Shown: positions 1 to 7,112 of the stretch, in pieces
Position numbering within the stretch: the stretch's first letter is position 1
Layout of the letters: every line of letters starts with the position of its first letter
Source: a virus
DNA length: 30,421 bases
IMG/VR virus record: IMGVR_UViG_3300030451_006426
Location: 1-30,421 of that record
Strand: one strand, 5' to 3'
Notes under the pieces: model-generated
Seen by the model: only the letters and a program-made list of their open reading frames with translations
Database searches by the model: none
What the model was told of the DNA's origin: nothing
Position numbers and translations under genes: made by a program

Positions 1-1373
1 GCTATGGCAGCGAATCGTCGACCAGCGTCCACGACAAAACCTAAAAGTTGAAATAAGGTTCCATCGGGTCCTTTGTAAGGAAGAGGCATTAACGCATTTC
101 GTAAATCTCCACCCGGTGCATCGACATCTCTGAACTCACCAGGCATCAAAGGTTCTTCATCATCTCTGACACGAAGACCTCTTGATTTAAAACCAGCAGG
201 TAAGTTGGATAATGTACCTGCATCTAACAATGCTCGAAGCGCTGCTGTGGCTGTTCGAGTCAAACCACCGAGCATGTGTACTAAACCAAAACCATAAAAT
301 CCAAGACCGGGTAAGAACTTGTAATGGACAAAATATTTTTGTCTCATAAACATCGGATCGTTTTCTAAATAGTTTCGATAGATAGATAAAATTTTTCCTG
401 TACTCTGTTCCAGTGTTACGACATAAGGTAATTTTAGCCCTGTGGGGGTACCGTCATTACCCATGTTCTCGTAGCCTTCTAAATCTAAATCAACGTGCAT
501 TTCTAGTAATTGATACTGCCCTGCGTAATCTCCTTTTTTGACTCCTTCTAATTCGTCATACTTTTCTTGAATATCAGAATAGTCAGAATAAAGATCGTCT
601 CCTTCTTCCATGTTCACATCTCTGTAAAAACCAGATAGCATTTGTCGTTTTAAATCGTTCGGAGAAATTTTTATAACGTGCGTAATTCTTTCTGCATCGT
701 CTAATTCTGATGCACCGTAGTTCACGACTAAATCTTCACTCGGAATAAATTTTGCACACGGTCTTCCCATGTTGCCATCGTAATAAATTTTCTTAAATGC
801 ACTTCCTGCGAGGGGTAAGTGAAATAACATTTGATCCATCTCAGGATCGTATTCTTTCATCTTGTAAGTAATTTCATAGTTCATGAATTCTTTGACTCGC
901 TCTGCTTGTTCTTCTACCTCGGGTGTTGCGGCACCGACGATAGATGTTTTGACGGGACCGCCCGCAGGAAGAAGTTCTTTATAAGCTCCTGCTTGAAACT
1001 GCGTGACGGCCTCTGCGAGTAGTGGATGAGAAACTGATGCGGCGCCTCTGAAAGGTTCAGAGGTTTCTGTATATTTAAAACCTAAAAGGTCTAATCCTCT
1101 AATGTAAGATTGTTCCCAATCTTTTCTTGATGTGTGATCGACAGAGAACTGTGATCGTAATTCATTTGATAACTTTGCGAGAGTTTCTTCTTCTATGACT
1201 TCGGCTAAATTGTCTGCGAACCCTGCTCCGGTGTCCGTGGGCGACGGCTCAATGCTCACGGCCTCTTGTCCTTCGACCTCTACTTCCATAGGACCGTCGG
1301 TTATAGTTTGTTCAACAATCTCTTCCTCCACACCTTGCGGTGCTTCAACTAACGTTTTATCAATTTCAGCCAT
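1..1373 (-). CDS. Phage portal protein (C-terminus outside window)
   Basis: I translated this leftward frame by hand because it runs off the left edge: about 457 residues are visible from the ATG at 1371-1373 and no stop is reached. The portal is the dodecameric ring through which DNA enters and leaves the capsid, and the docking site for TerL. After an acidic N-terminus the protein has a long body with FKYTETSEPFRGAASVSHPL near residue 100, then AYKELLPAGGPVKT, LPLAGSAFKKIYYDG, FIPSEDLVVNYG and KFLPGLGFYGFGLVHMLGG. That pattern is characteristic of podovirus-type portals with a conserved head-tail-connector core. It lies 14 nt downstream of TerL on the same strand, the usual terL-portal order. 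It is recognised by sequence pattern only. The truncation is a window effect, not a mutation. Confidence 0.85.
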   Translation of the reverse strand, partial: MAEIDKTLVEAPQGVEEEIVEQTITDGPMEVEVEGQEAVSIEPSPTDTGAGFADNLAEVIEEETLAKLSNELRSQFSVDHTSRKDWEQSYIRGLDLLGFKYTETSEPFRGAASVSHPLLAEAVTQFQAGAYKELLPAGGPVKTSIVGAATPEVEEQAERVKEFMNYEITYKMKEYDPEMDQMLFHLPLAGSAFKKIYYDGNMGRPCAKFIPSEDLVVNYGASELDDAERITHVIKISPNDLKRQMLSGFYRDVNMEEGDDLYSDYSDIQEKYDELEGVKKGDYAGQYQLLEMHVDLDLEGYENMGNDGTPTGLKLPYVVTLEQSTGKILSIYRNYLENDPMFMRQKYFVHYKFLPGLGFYGFGLVHMLGGLTRTATAALRALLDAGTLSNLPAGFKSRGLRVRDDEEPLMPGEFRDVDAPGGDLRNALMPLPYKGPDGTLFQLLGFVVDAGRRFAAI

Positions 1374-1387
1374 TTGTTATTTATACC

Positions 1388-2872
1388 CTAAGATCCATAA
1401 AATGCAATCTTGCGCTTAGGTCTCCAATCTTCTACAGGTTCATCATCTTCATGAACTAATGCACCGAACTGTCGATAACGCATCAATGCTTGTGTCATAC
1501 TATCGACATAGTCGTCGTTTCTACCATAGGGGAAAGCTGCGCATTCTTCAATCACTTCTTCTGCCCATTTATACGGTGGATACCAAACTAATCCACTCTC
1601 AAAAAGAGGGGACACAGAGTTGACTCTGACCATTTTGTCGTTTCCTCTACTTGGTGTAAAGTTAATCACCGGGATTCCCATGGCTTGAAGCTCGTGAGTA
1701 AGAGGAAGTCCACTTGCTTTCGCCTCGACAATGATTTGTTCGGGCTGCCAATACTGATTTTTCTCTAATGCAATTCTTTTTAGCTCAGGAAAGTCCCATC
1801 TTCCTCGATCTGCTTCCATTAACAGCAAATTTTGCTTCCCTGTCACCTCATTATAGAAAACTCCCCACGTTGTAATCGCCGAATAGTCCGATGTGGTCTT
1901 CGAAGAGAACGCTGTATCGTAACTTTGAATGATATATTGCAAAGGTGGCTGTTCTTTCTTCCATTCTTGCCACCATTCTCGCTTAATAATGGAAGTTTCC
2001 TCAGAAGTTGGCTGTTGTTGCCACTGTGCGTTCCATTTTGCCATGGGTAATGAGGCTTTGACCGCCTCTAATTGGTCTTTTTTCCAATATTCGGGCCATT
2101 GAGGTTGGCCGTCGTCCGTGATCGCTGGAAAATCTACGATATGCCACTTGTCCGCCATCGGATCTTTAGCTTGAGCTTCCATTAAACGCTCTGTTAAGTC
2201 GTCTTCTGACCATCTTGTCATGACAACAACGATGGCTCCGCCTGGTTGAAGACGCTGACGGGGACCTGATGTGTACCATTCCCACGCATTTTCCATAGCC
2301 GTCTTCGAAAGAGCGTCTTGTTCGGAGTGTGGATCGTCGATAATGAGTAAATCTGCACCACGCCCGGTTATCGAACCACCGACACCTGCCGCAAAATACT
2401 CGCCCCCATGATTTGTTTCCCATCTTCCTGCAGCTTGGGAGTCCGCTCGTAGCTCCGTGTCCGGGAATACTGACTTGTAATCTTGTTCATTCATCAAATT
2501 TCTGACTTTTCTACCAAAACGATAGGCTAGTTCTGCCGTATGGGTGGTTTGAATAATTTTCAATTTAGGGTTATGCCCCATCATCCAAGCAGGGAACAGA
2601 TAACTAGCAAATTCTGACTTAGTATGTCTTGGTGGCATGTTCACTATCAAACGATTAATTTTTTTATTCTTGATGGCTTCTAATTTTTTAGAAATGATTT
2701 TATGGTGTTGCCCCTCTATGAAGTCGGGCCATATACTTTTTACAAAATTACCAAAGGAGTCCCTAGAACTTCTTGCTGATTCTAGTTGAACCTTCTTTAG
2801 TTCTAGTTTTTTTAAGAATAGCAAACGCTCCTCTTGGGACATCTGGCTCAGATCTGGTAGAAAATCGCTCAT
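1388..2872 (-). CDS. terL: Terminase large subunit (TerL), ATPase-nuclease
   Basis: This is the DNA-packaging motor that cuts concatemeric phage DNA and pumps it through the portal. The 494 residues have a normal length and both domains. The ATPase has a Walker-A-like loop VNMPPRHTKSEF (about residues 77-88), Walker B LLIIDD (175-180) and coupling motif VVMTRWSEDDL (216-226). The RNase-H-fold nuclease has SYDTAFSSKTTSDYSA (317-332, first acidic residue), VEAKASG (382-388) and a late NDDYVDSM (452-459). The start ATG at 2870-2872 lacks a strong Shine-Dalgarno; an AT-rich stretch with TATA-like words lies just upstream, so the leader may be very short. The portal follows after 14 nt. TerS is not adjacent but about 4.4 kb upstream, behind an accessory cassette, which is unusual. 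Confidence 0.95.
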   Translation of the reverse strand: MSDFLPDLSQMSQEERLLFLKKLELKKVQLESARSSRDSFGNFVKSIWPDFIEGQHHKIISKKLEAIKNKKINRLIVNMPPRHTKSEFASYLFPAWMMGHNPKLKIIQTTHTAELAYRFGRKVRNLMNEQDYKSVFPDTELRADSQAAGRWETNHGGEYFAAGVGGSITGRGADLLIIDDPHSEQDALSKTAMENAWEWYTSGPRQRLQPGGAIVVVMTRWSEDDLTERLMEAQAKDPMADKWHIVDFPAITDDGQPQWPEYWKKDQLEAVKASLPMAKWNAQWQQQPTSEETSIIKREWWQEWKKEQPPLQYIIQSYDTAFSSKTTSDYSAITTWGVFYNEVTGKQNLLLMEADRGRWDFPELKRIALEKNQYWQPEQIIVEAKASGLPLTHELQAMGIPVINFTPSRGNDKMVRVNSVSPLFESGLVWYPPYKWAEEVIEECAAFPYGRNDDYVDSMTQALMRYRQFGALVHEDDEPVEDWRPKRKIAFYGS

Positions 2873-2984
2873 TTTATTTCTATATATTTATATACTAGCT
2901 ACGTACTGTGTACTATTGAATTTAGGGTGTACCCCCTTCATTGTCAATTGTAATGTATTACTTCGTAATTCCTTAGTATCTCTT

Positions 2985-3023
2985 TAACCAAAAAAAATTT
3001 CATTCTTCAATTTTTTTTGGTTA
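2985..3023. terminator. 15-bp perfect inverted repeat, probable terminator
   Basis: Arms 2985-2999 and 3009-3023 are perfect reverse complements (TAACC followed by eight A and TT) around a 9-nt loop. Because the arms are A8/T8, a transcript from either side carries a U-run at the end of the stem. It sits in the gap between the leftward amidotransferase gene and TerL, so leftward read-through from the accessory cassette would meet it. Termination is inferred from geometry only. Confidence 0.6.
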
Positions 3024-3069
3024 GGCGAAAAAAAAATAATTTTCATGCACACGGATTTTTCGAGGGGTG

Positions 3070-3100
3070 GTCCTTGTGCAAGGATTAAATGCACAAGGAC
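3070..3100. terminator. 11-bp perfect GC-containing hairpin downstream of the amidotransferase gene
   Basis: GTCCTTGTGCA at 3070-3080 pairs perfectly with 3090-3100 across a 9-nt loop. It lies just past the stop of the leftward amidotransferase gene. On the leftward transcript it is followed after several bases by a short A-run rather than a U-run, so it may be a 3'-end protecting hairpin or a Rho-assisted terminator rather than a classic intrinsic one. Confidence 0.45.
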
Positions 3101-3110
3101 GTTTGGGGCA

Positions 3111-3131
3111 AGTCGGCTATGCCGACTTTTT
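3111..3131. terminator. Hairpin AGTCGGC-TAT-GCCGACT with T-run on the plus strand
   Basis: AGTCGGC (3111-3117) pairs with GCCGACT (3121-3127) over a 3-nt loop and is followed on the plus strand by TTTTT, the form of an intrinsic terminator for rightward transcription. The stop codon of the leftward amidotransferase gene (3117-3119) is inside it. It may insulate the cassette from antisense transcripts. Confidence 0.45.
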
Positions 3132-3920
3132 CATAAGATTTTTATATTTGAAAATAATATCGGCTATGACATCAACTCGTTGATGGTCCATACAACTTTC
3201 AACATAATCGTAAATCTCATTATTATTTAATTCTAAGACATCTGATATATCGAGATCATTAAACCAATCATATTGATAATCGTCCCATGAATTTAAATGT
3301 CCTCCGTAATAATTTATTTTATTATCATTTTGAGATTTAAAAGTAGTTATTGGTTGGTCCTGCCAATAGGTATTTGAAAACCAATTCGCACCTTTAAAGT
3401 TTCCTAACTTCTCATTGATGATAATAAATTTATTCGACTGACTATCTAATAAGACTAACTTATCCTTATCAATAAATTCAGCTAACTCATCTTGATAATC
3501 TTTATTTAAAATAATATTCGGATTATCCTGCAATACTGATTTTAAATAGTGTTGATTAAAATGCCATGTATCTGAACTACCATTATGAATTATCGGTATT
3601 GGTAATCGTGGTCCATTGTGCATTAAACCAATAGTTCGATTATTTTTTTGATAACTAATAAATGGGTGGCAATTCTTTTTATTAATCGCTCCTTCAGTTT
3701 TAAATCTAAAGTGGATTGCCATTTGATCAGTTTTCTTTTTATGATAATTAAAAAACTTTTTTAACTCATTGAAGTTTTTTGGACAGAATTTATCTGAAAC
3801 AAAGTTCTTTTTATTATCAAGATACATAACTCCGAAGCCGTCGGAATTTCTTTTGTAAGCCGTTTCTAAATCTTTATAGTTTAAAGATTTAAGATCATTA
3901 GCAACAATTATTAAACACAT
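3117..3920 (-). CDS. Class II glutamine amidotransferase (Ntn-hydrolase fold)
   Basis: Class II amidotransferases hydrolyse glutamine and deliver ammonia, using an N-terminal cysteine exposed after removal of the initiator Met. I start at ATG 3918-3920 rather than the in-frame TTG nine bases upstream: this start gives MCLIIVA, placing the catalytic Cys at position 2, and has GGAG at a good distance. Supporting motifs are NSDGFGVMY (residues 25-33), MAIHFRFKTEG (67-77, equivalent of GHxRxAT), NCHPF (83-87) and GLMHNG (98-103, the oxyanion-hole NG). Length is 267 residues, a single amidotransferase domain with no fused synthase, so it should act with a partner. The partner is probably the amidoligase immediately upstream, whose stop (3922-3924) is 1 nt away. 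The C-terminal 130 residues are Asn/Asp-rich and unrecognised. The actual substrate is unknown. Confidence 0.85.
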   Translation of the reverse strand: MCLIIVANDLKSLNYKDLETAYKRNSDGFGVMYLDNKKNFVSDKFCPKNFNELKKFFNYHKKKTDQMAIHFRFKTEGAINKKNCHPFISYQKNNRTIGLMHNGPRLPIPIIHNGSSDTWHFNQHYLKSVLQDNPNIILNKDYQDELAEFIDKDKLVLLDSQSNKFIIINEKLGNFKGANWFSNTYWQDQPITTFKSQNDNKINYYGGHLNSWDDYQYDWFNDLDISDVLELNNNEIYDYVESCMDHQRVDVIADIIFKYKNLMKKSA

Positions 3921-3921
3921 T

Positions 3922-5310
3922 TTATTCAACTCCTTCCTGTATTAATAGTTCATTGTTTATTCTAAAATCCTCAACAACTGATTTAAACTCTTCGTAAATC
4001 GGTTGCCATGTTTCTATATTTTCTAAATGATCAAAATATTTTTTGTCATCTAGGAACACTAAAAGATTTGAATAATCCTTGTGAATATTTTTCAACAAGT
4101 AATCCATGTAATCAGTCCATAATAAATTTTCACCATTGTTTTGATGTCCTGCTCTGATCCATGAATTAACACTATGCACAAATTCTAAATATTTAAAAAA
4201 AGAAATTTGTTTAATGTTCGATCTAAATATTCTGATTTCAACTGTATCTCTATTATCAAGATTAATAACCGAATACTTTTCGCCCTGCGTTTTAATCGGT
4301 GAATTAAAATCTCGATTAGGTTGAAATCTACAATATTGATTTTCATCTCGTCCTGCAATATCAACAATCAACTTTCTGTTTTCTGAATTATTATAAAAAC
4401 AGTTTAATCTTTTAATTTGATTTGTTGTAAATGCCTCACGACTGAAATGAATATGTAAACCACAATCTTTTCCGTGCCAAGCTTTGCATAAATTGTTCGG
4501 TGATTTTTTGAAAAATGATTTCCAAAAAACTTCCTTGTGATATTCAAATGAACAATTTGTGCTGACAACTTCAAAGCCTTGTTGAGTATCCAAGCTTCCG
4601 TCTTGTTTAAATAGAATTTGATCATTGTTAAAACAATCTCTTAATTCCTCAACTGTATCGTATCGATCATCTCGTGCATGAAGTTCGACTTCAATTCCAT
4701 AAAATAATTTTTCAATTATTTCTGTGCCTTCAGTTAAAACAAGATATGCGAGAAAAACTCGTGTTCGATAATTATCTAAATAATCGGAGTCCTCGTTGTA
4801 ATCCTCATCATGATCACAATCGCAGTTTTCGTTTTCGTGCATATACTCATCACAACGTTCACAATTGTATCCTTGGTTATCATAACAACTTTCGCAATAG
4901 ATACCTTGATAATTATTAAATTGTCTTTCATTATCAATATGGTCGATCTCTTCGCAACTATCACAAGTGAAATAGTGATCATCATAAGCTTCGGAACAAA
5001 TGGTGTCATTGTTGGTTGTATTGATTACTTCGGACTCATCAATTAATTCAAATGCAAGATGTTCATAACAATAAATTAAATCTAGTCCTGCTTCCTCAAT
5101 CGGAGTCCTGCTCTTAATTAACTTAATTAAGCTATTGTTAAAATTATCTCTTTTATATCTGTAAAAATTATTCACTGAGTCAAATTTTTGTTGAAAAGTT
5201 TTTAATCTTTCCTCACAAAAATTTTGAACTTCAACGAAAATTTTATTGAGATACTCCTCGTCATTTTTATCATACTGATTAACGTATGAAATGATTTCTC
5301 TAATATTCAT
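3922..5310 (-). CDS. Amidoligase-family (Amidoligase_2, COOH-NH2 ligase) protein with Cys-rich insert
   Basis: The C-terminal half carries the glutamine-synthetase-like fold signature of the amidoligase family, which uses ATP to join a carboxylate to an amine. Motifs are FYGIEVEL (residues 203-210, metal-binding Glu), KQDGSL...GFEVVS (236-250), CGLHIHF (283-289) and NLDNRDTVEIRIFRS (350-364). N-terminal to it is a helical region (1-95) and a cysteine-rich segment: C116/C119, C139/C142, C150/C153, C163/C165, with nearby His and Asp. These CxxC pairs look like a zinc-ribbon module and are followed by a highly acidic stretch. The start ATG 5308-5310 has an AGAAAGGA-type ribosome site. It is directly coupled to the class II glutamine amidotransferase, suggesting glutamine-derived ammonia as co-substrate. 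The acceptor is unknown. The gene is Asn/Asp/Lys-rich and more AT-rich than TerL, consistent with acquisition as a cassette. Confidence 0.85.
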   Translation of the reverse strand: MNIREIISYVNQYDKNDEEYLNKIFVEVQNFCEERLKTFQQKFDSVNNFYRYKRDNFNNSLIKLIKSRTPIEEAGLDLIYCYEHLAFELIDESEVINTTNNDTICSEAYDDHYFTCDSCEEIDHIDNERQFNNYQGIYCESCYDNQGYNCERCDEYMHENENCDCDHDEDYNEDSDYLDNYRTRVFLAYLVLTEGTEIIEKLFYGIEVELHARDDRYDTVEELRDCFNNDQILFKQDGSLDTQQGFEVVSTNCSFEYHKEVFWKSFFKKSPNNLCKAWHGKDCGLHIHFSREAFTTNQIKRLNCFYNNSENRKLIVDIAGRDENQYCRFQPNRDFNSPIKTQGEKYSVINLDNRDTVEIRIFRSNIKQISFFKYLEFVHSVNSWIRAGHQNNGENLLWTDYMDYLLKNIHKDYSNLLVFLDDKKYFDHLENIETWQPIYEEFKSVVEDFRINNELLIQEGVE

Positions 5311-5403
5311 AATTGTTTTTTCCTTTCTGAATATTCTTTCTTGATTATATATAAAAAATCCTGTAATTATATAATTAATTTAAAAAAATATTCGGAGTGA
5401 AAA

Positions 5404-5541
5404 ATGATCAATAAATCAATGACTGATAAAGAAATTCAAAAAAAAGAAATTGAAATGAAAATTCGCTATTGGGAGGGAAAAATGAAATATGCTAAAATGC
5501 GAATTGAAGTAAATAAAAAAAAGCTGGACCAGCTCCAATAA
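5404..5541 (+). CDS. Small helical protein, 45 aa
   Basis: This ORF, too short for usual cut-offs, starts at ATG 5404 with GGAG at 5394-5397, six bases upstream, and ends at TAA 5539-5541. The product is rich in Lys, Glu, Met and Ile with periodic hydrophobic residues (EIQKKEIEMKIRYWEGKMKY), so it is probably one coiled-coil helix. It runs divergently from the amidoligase gene, whose start is 93 nt away. The final codons contain GCTGG-A-CCAGC, the first of the CCAG/CTGG words that fill the repeat region immediately downstream. I do not recognise a family. Confidence 0.6.
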   Translation: MINKSMTDKEIQKKEIEMKIRYWEGKMKYAKMRIEVNKKKLDQLQ

Positions 5542-5555
5542 AAACTGGGTAAAAA

Positions 5556-5879
5556 GTAATAAAATATTACCACGCTGGTTCAGGTCCCGAGTAATAAAAT
5601 ATTACTTTTCCAGGAGCATGGCTCTGCCCCAGACTAAACGTAATAAAATATTACTCGACGAGCACAGGCTCAGGCACAACTGGAAAAAATTTTTAAATGA
5701 ACACGCACACAGTTTCAAGCACAAGCTCATGCACAGGCAGCAGATCCGGCCACAAGCAGAAAGTAATAATTTATGACGAATCACGCACCAGCGTCACCTG
5801 GAGAAGACCAGGTAAAAAGTAATAATTTATTACTACGGCTGCACCAGGTCCTGACTGGATCTGGGTAATAAAATATGAC
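5556..5879. repeat. Cluster of six 15-bp dyad repeats GTAATA-N3-TATTAC
   Basis: The roughly 400 nt between the genes at 5404-5541 and 5940-6248 hold no convincing gene. Instead there are six copies of a 15-mer dyad. Exact GTAATAAAATATTAC occurs at 5556-5570, 5591-5605 and 5640-5654; variants are at 5764-5778, 5819-5833 and 5865-5879. A seventh, with one change, is at 6472-6486. Half-sites are GTAATA and TATTAC or TATGAC, and the central triplet is AAA or ATT. The spacers (20 to about 110 nt) are clearly more GC-rich and contain CCAG/CTGG inverted words, for example ACCTGG-N6-CCAGGT at about 5797-5814. The spacing and symmetry suit protein-binding sites (operator array, partition-like or origin iterons) better than CRISPR. 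The function is inferred only. Confidence 0.7.
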
Positions 5880-5889
5880 CATTTTTTTA

Positions 5890-5917
5890 TTGACAAACTG
5901 GTTAATATTTATAGGAT
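5890..5917 (+). promoter_or_regulatory. Sigma70-type promoter
   Basis: A perfect -35 TTGACA (5890-5895) is followed after 16 bp by TAGGAT (5912-5917) as -10. It ends the repeat cluster and reads into the gene at 5940, whose AGAAAGGA ribosome site lies at about 5925-5932. The last dyad repeat (5865-5879) is immediately upstream, so a protein bound there could control this promoter. Confidence 0.6.
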
Positions 5918-5939
5918 ATTATATAGAAAGGATGGAAAT

Positions 5940-6248
5940 ATGAAGTTTCAAATTAAAGACTTAGAGTTAGAAGTTATCGCAACATTTGAAGATAATGAAC
6001 AAGATATGTTTCAGATAACTAGAATCTATGCAGATGATTTGAAAAGCGAAAAAAGTCTTTTGTCTATGATAAAAGATCAGTTAAGTTTTGTAAAAAATGA
6101 GACTACAGGCTTACCAAGATCATCTAAAGATTTAGTCAAGCTTTCGCTATGTTGGATTTGTAAAAATATCAAACCCTATGCGAAGAACCCGACTATCAAA
6201 GCGACTTTAGAAAAAAACGGAAAATACTTTTTCGGATCGTGGGCTTAG
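5940..6248 (+). CDS. Hypothetical protein, 102 aa
   Basis: The ATG start has a good purine-rich ribosome site (AGAAAGGA, then GGAAAT) and a TTGACA/TAGGAT promoter just upstream, so it is a convincing gene although I recognise no family. The first 40 residues alternate as beta strands (KFQIKDLELEVIATF), and the middle is a basic/hydrophobic helix ending with LVKLSLCWICKNI. There is no signal peptide or membrane segment. It is the first gene after the dyad-repeat cluster and may be regulated by it. Its stop codon TAG lies in the loop of a 7-bp hairpin. Confidence 0.65.
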   Translation: MKFQIKDLELEVIATFEDNEQDMFQITRIYADDLKSEKSLLSMIKDQLSFVKNETTGLPRSSKDLVKLSLCWICKNIKPYAKNPTIKATLEKNGKYFFGSWA

Positions 6249-6256
6249 GGCCCACG
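6238..6256 (+). other. Hairpin enclosing a stop codon
   Basis: CGTGGGC (6238-6244) pairs with GCCCACG (6250-6256) around a 5-nt loop. The TAG stop of the preceding gene (6246-6248) spans loop bases. No U-run follows, so this is more likely an mRNA stability or coupling element than a terminator. The ribosome site of the next gene begins 7 nt later. Confidence 0.45.
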
Positions 6257-6274
6257 ACCGATGGAAAGGAAAAA

Positions 6275-6475
6275 ATGACTATAACTAAAAAACATCTAAA
6301 CGAACTAGCCGACATCGTTTACATGGCACATCATTCGTCTATGGTATCAGATCAACCACATGCAGATCTAGAAACTATTTCAAACGAAATAAAAAGTTTT
6401 GCCAAGCGACACGCACCAAACTTTGACGAATCCAGGTGGCGTGATTATCTCCACAAGTTAGAGCAGCGAAAGTAA
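6275..6475 (+). CDS. Hypothetical protein, 66 aa
   Basis: I place the start at ATG 6275, preceded by GGAAAGGA (6263-6270), rather than at the GTG 36 bases upstream, which falls inside the hairpin and would overlap the previous stop. The product is a small, mostly helical protein with several His residues (VYMAHHSS, KRHAPNFDESRW) and a charged C-terminus. No family was recognised. The last codons run directly into the seventh dyad repeat (6472-6486). Confidence 0.6.
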   Translation: MTITKKHLNELADIVYMAHHSSMVSDQPHADLETISNEIKSFAKRHAPNFDESRWRDYLHKLEQRK

Positions 6476-6513
6476 TAAAACATTACCGACTGGGTCCTTC
6501 CGGACCTGGTCGG
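6472..6513 (+). repeat. Seventh dyad repeat followed by a two-step hairpin
   Basis: GTAATAAAACATTAC at 6472-6486 is a one-base variant of the 5556-5879 repeat. It abuts a strong hairpin: CCGAC (6486-6490) and GGTCC (6493-6497) pair with GGACC (6502-6506) and GTCGG (6509-6513) around TTCC, with TG/TG bulges. This ends the short rightward operon and faces the leftward nuclease gene that finishes at 6540, so it may separate the two transcription units. Confidence 0.55.
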
Positions 6514-6539
6514 GATGCGGACGAAAATTTCTCCAATAA

Positions 6540-7112
6540 TCAAGGGACATGCACAAGCACACGCCTGATGGCAGGCTCAAGCTCATGCGTCCACGGCTGA
6601 CGGACCACGAACAAGGGATCCACACTTTTGTAATCGGTCACAAGCTCACGCACAAGCGCCCCTGGCCAAAAGAAAATAGACCTCTCTTCTACCCCCTTTG
6701 CCATAATAAAATTGTCTTGGCAAAGAGAATAACGCTTTAAATTCCATGAAATTTGAAAGGGCGATAGATCGAGTTTGTTTCCTTTTGTTAGCTTGAGTTC
6801 GACCCAAAAAGATATGTTTCGTTTTAATTTTTCATCAACAAAAACACCAAGTAAATCAGGGATACCTGGAGTTCCGTATGTTTCCATACGAGTCCAAGAA
6901 ATGCTAGGAGTTATTGATCTAACATTCTTCCAGAAAGTCGATTCCTTTCCTCGCTTTGTTGTGGAACCTTTTTTCTTTTCTTTGCCTCTTACTGATCGTT
7001 TCTCTCTTTTCAACAATCCTAATCTCATCTCCTTCGACAAGGACGAGTCGGACTCCAAGTTCTTTTTGTTTTGGTTTGAGTTTATTTCCTGTTCCTCCGA
7101 TAGACTTTCCAT
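6540..7112 (-). CDS. PD-(D/E)XK-type nuclease, VRR-NUC/resolvase-like (start uncertain)
   Basis: The conserved block (from the 7112 start) is METYGTPGIPDLLGVF (76-91), then ISFWVELKLTKGNKLDL (100-116) and SPFQISW (117-123). The D...E-x-K arrangement followed by Q is typical of small phage structure-specific nucleases of the VRR-NUC/Holliday-resolvase type, which could trim branched replication products before packaging. The start is unclear: ATG at 7112 has no ribosome site, and ATG at 7028 directly abuts AAGGAG (spacing too short). Any start that keeps residues before METYG forces more than 100 nt of overlap with the upstream nuclease gene in another frame. The Lys/Arg-rich N-terminal 60 residues may not belong. 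The C-terminal codons lie in sequence resembling the CACAAGC-rich spacers of the repeat cluster. Confidence 0.65.
   Translation of the reverse strand: MESLSEEQEINSNQNKKNLESDSSLSKEMRLGLLKREKRSVRGKEKKKGSTTKRGKESTFWKNVRSITPSISWTRMETYGTPGIPDLLGVFVDEKLKRNISFWVELKLTKGNKLDLSPFQISWNLKRYSLCQDNFIMAKGVEERSIFFWPGALVRELVTDYKSVDPLFVVRQPWTHELEPAIRRVLVHVP

Noticed and set aside
5602-5784. 60-residue leftward ORF rich in Cys and Leu
   Set aside because: It lies across the dyad repeats and its composition is explained by CACAAGC-type spacer words; no ribosome site.
5556-5879. Possible CRISPR array
   Set aside because: The repeats are only 15 bp, spacing varies from 20 to about 110 bp, copies diverge in the half-site, and no cas-like gene is near.
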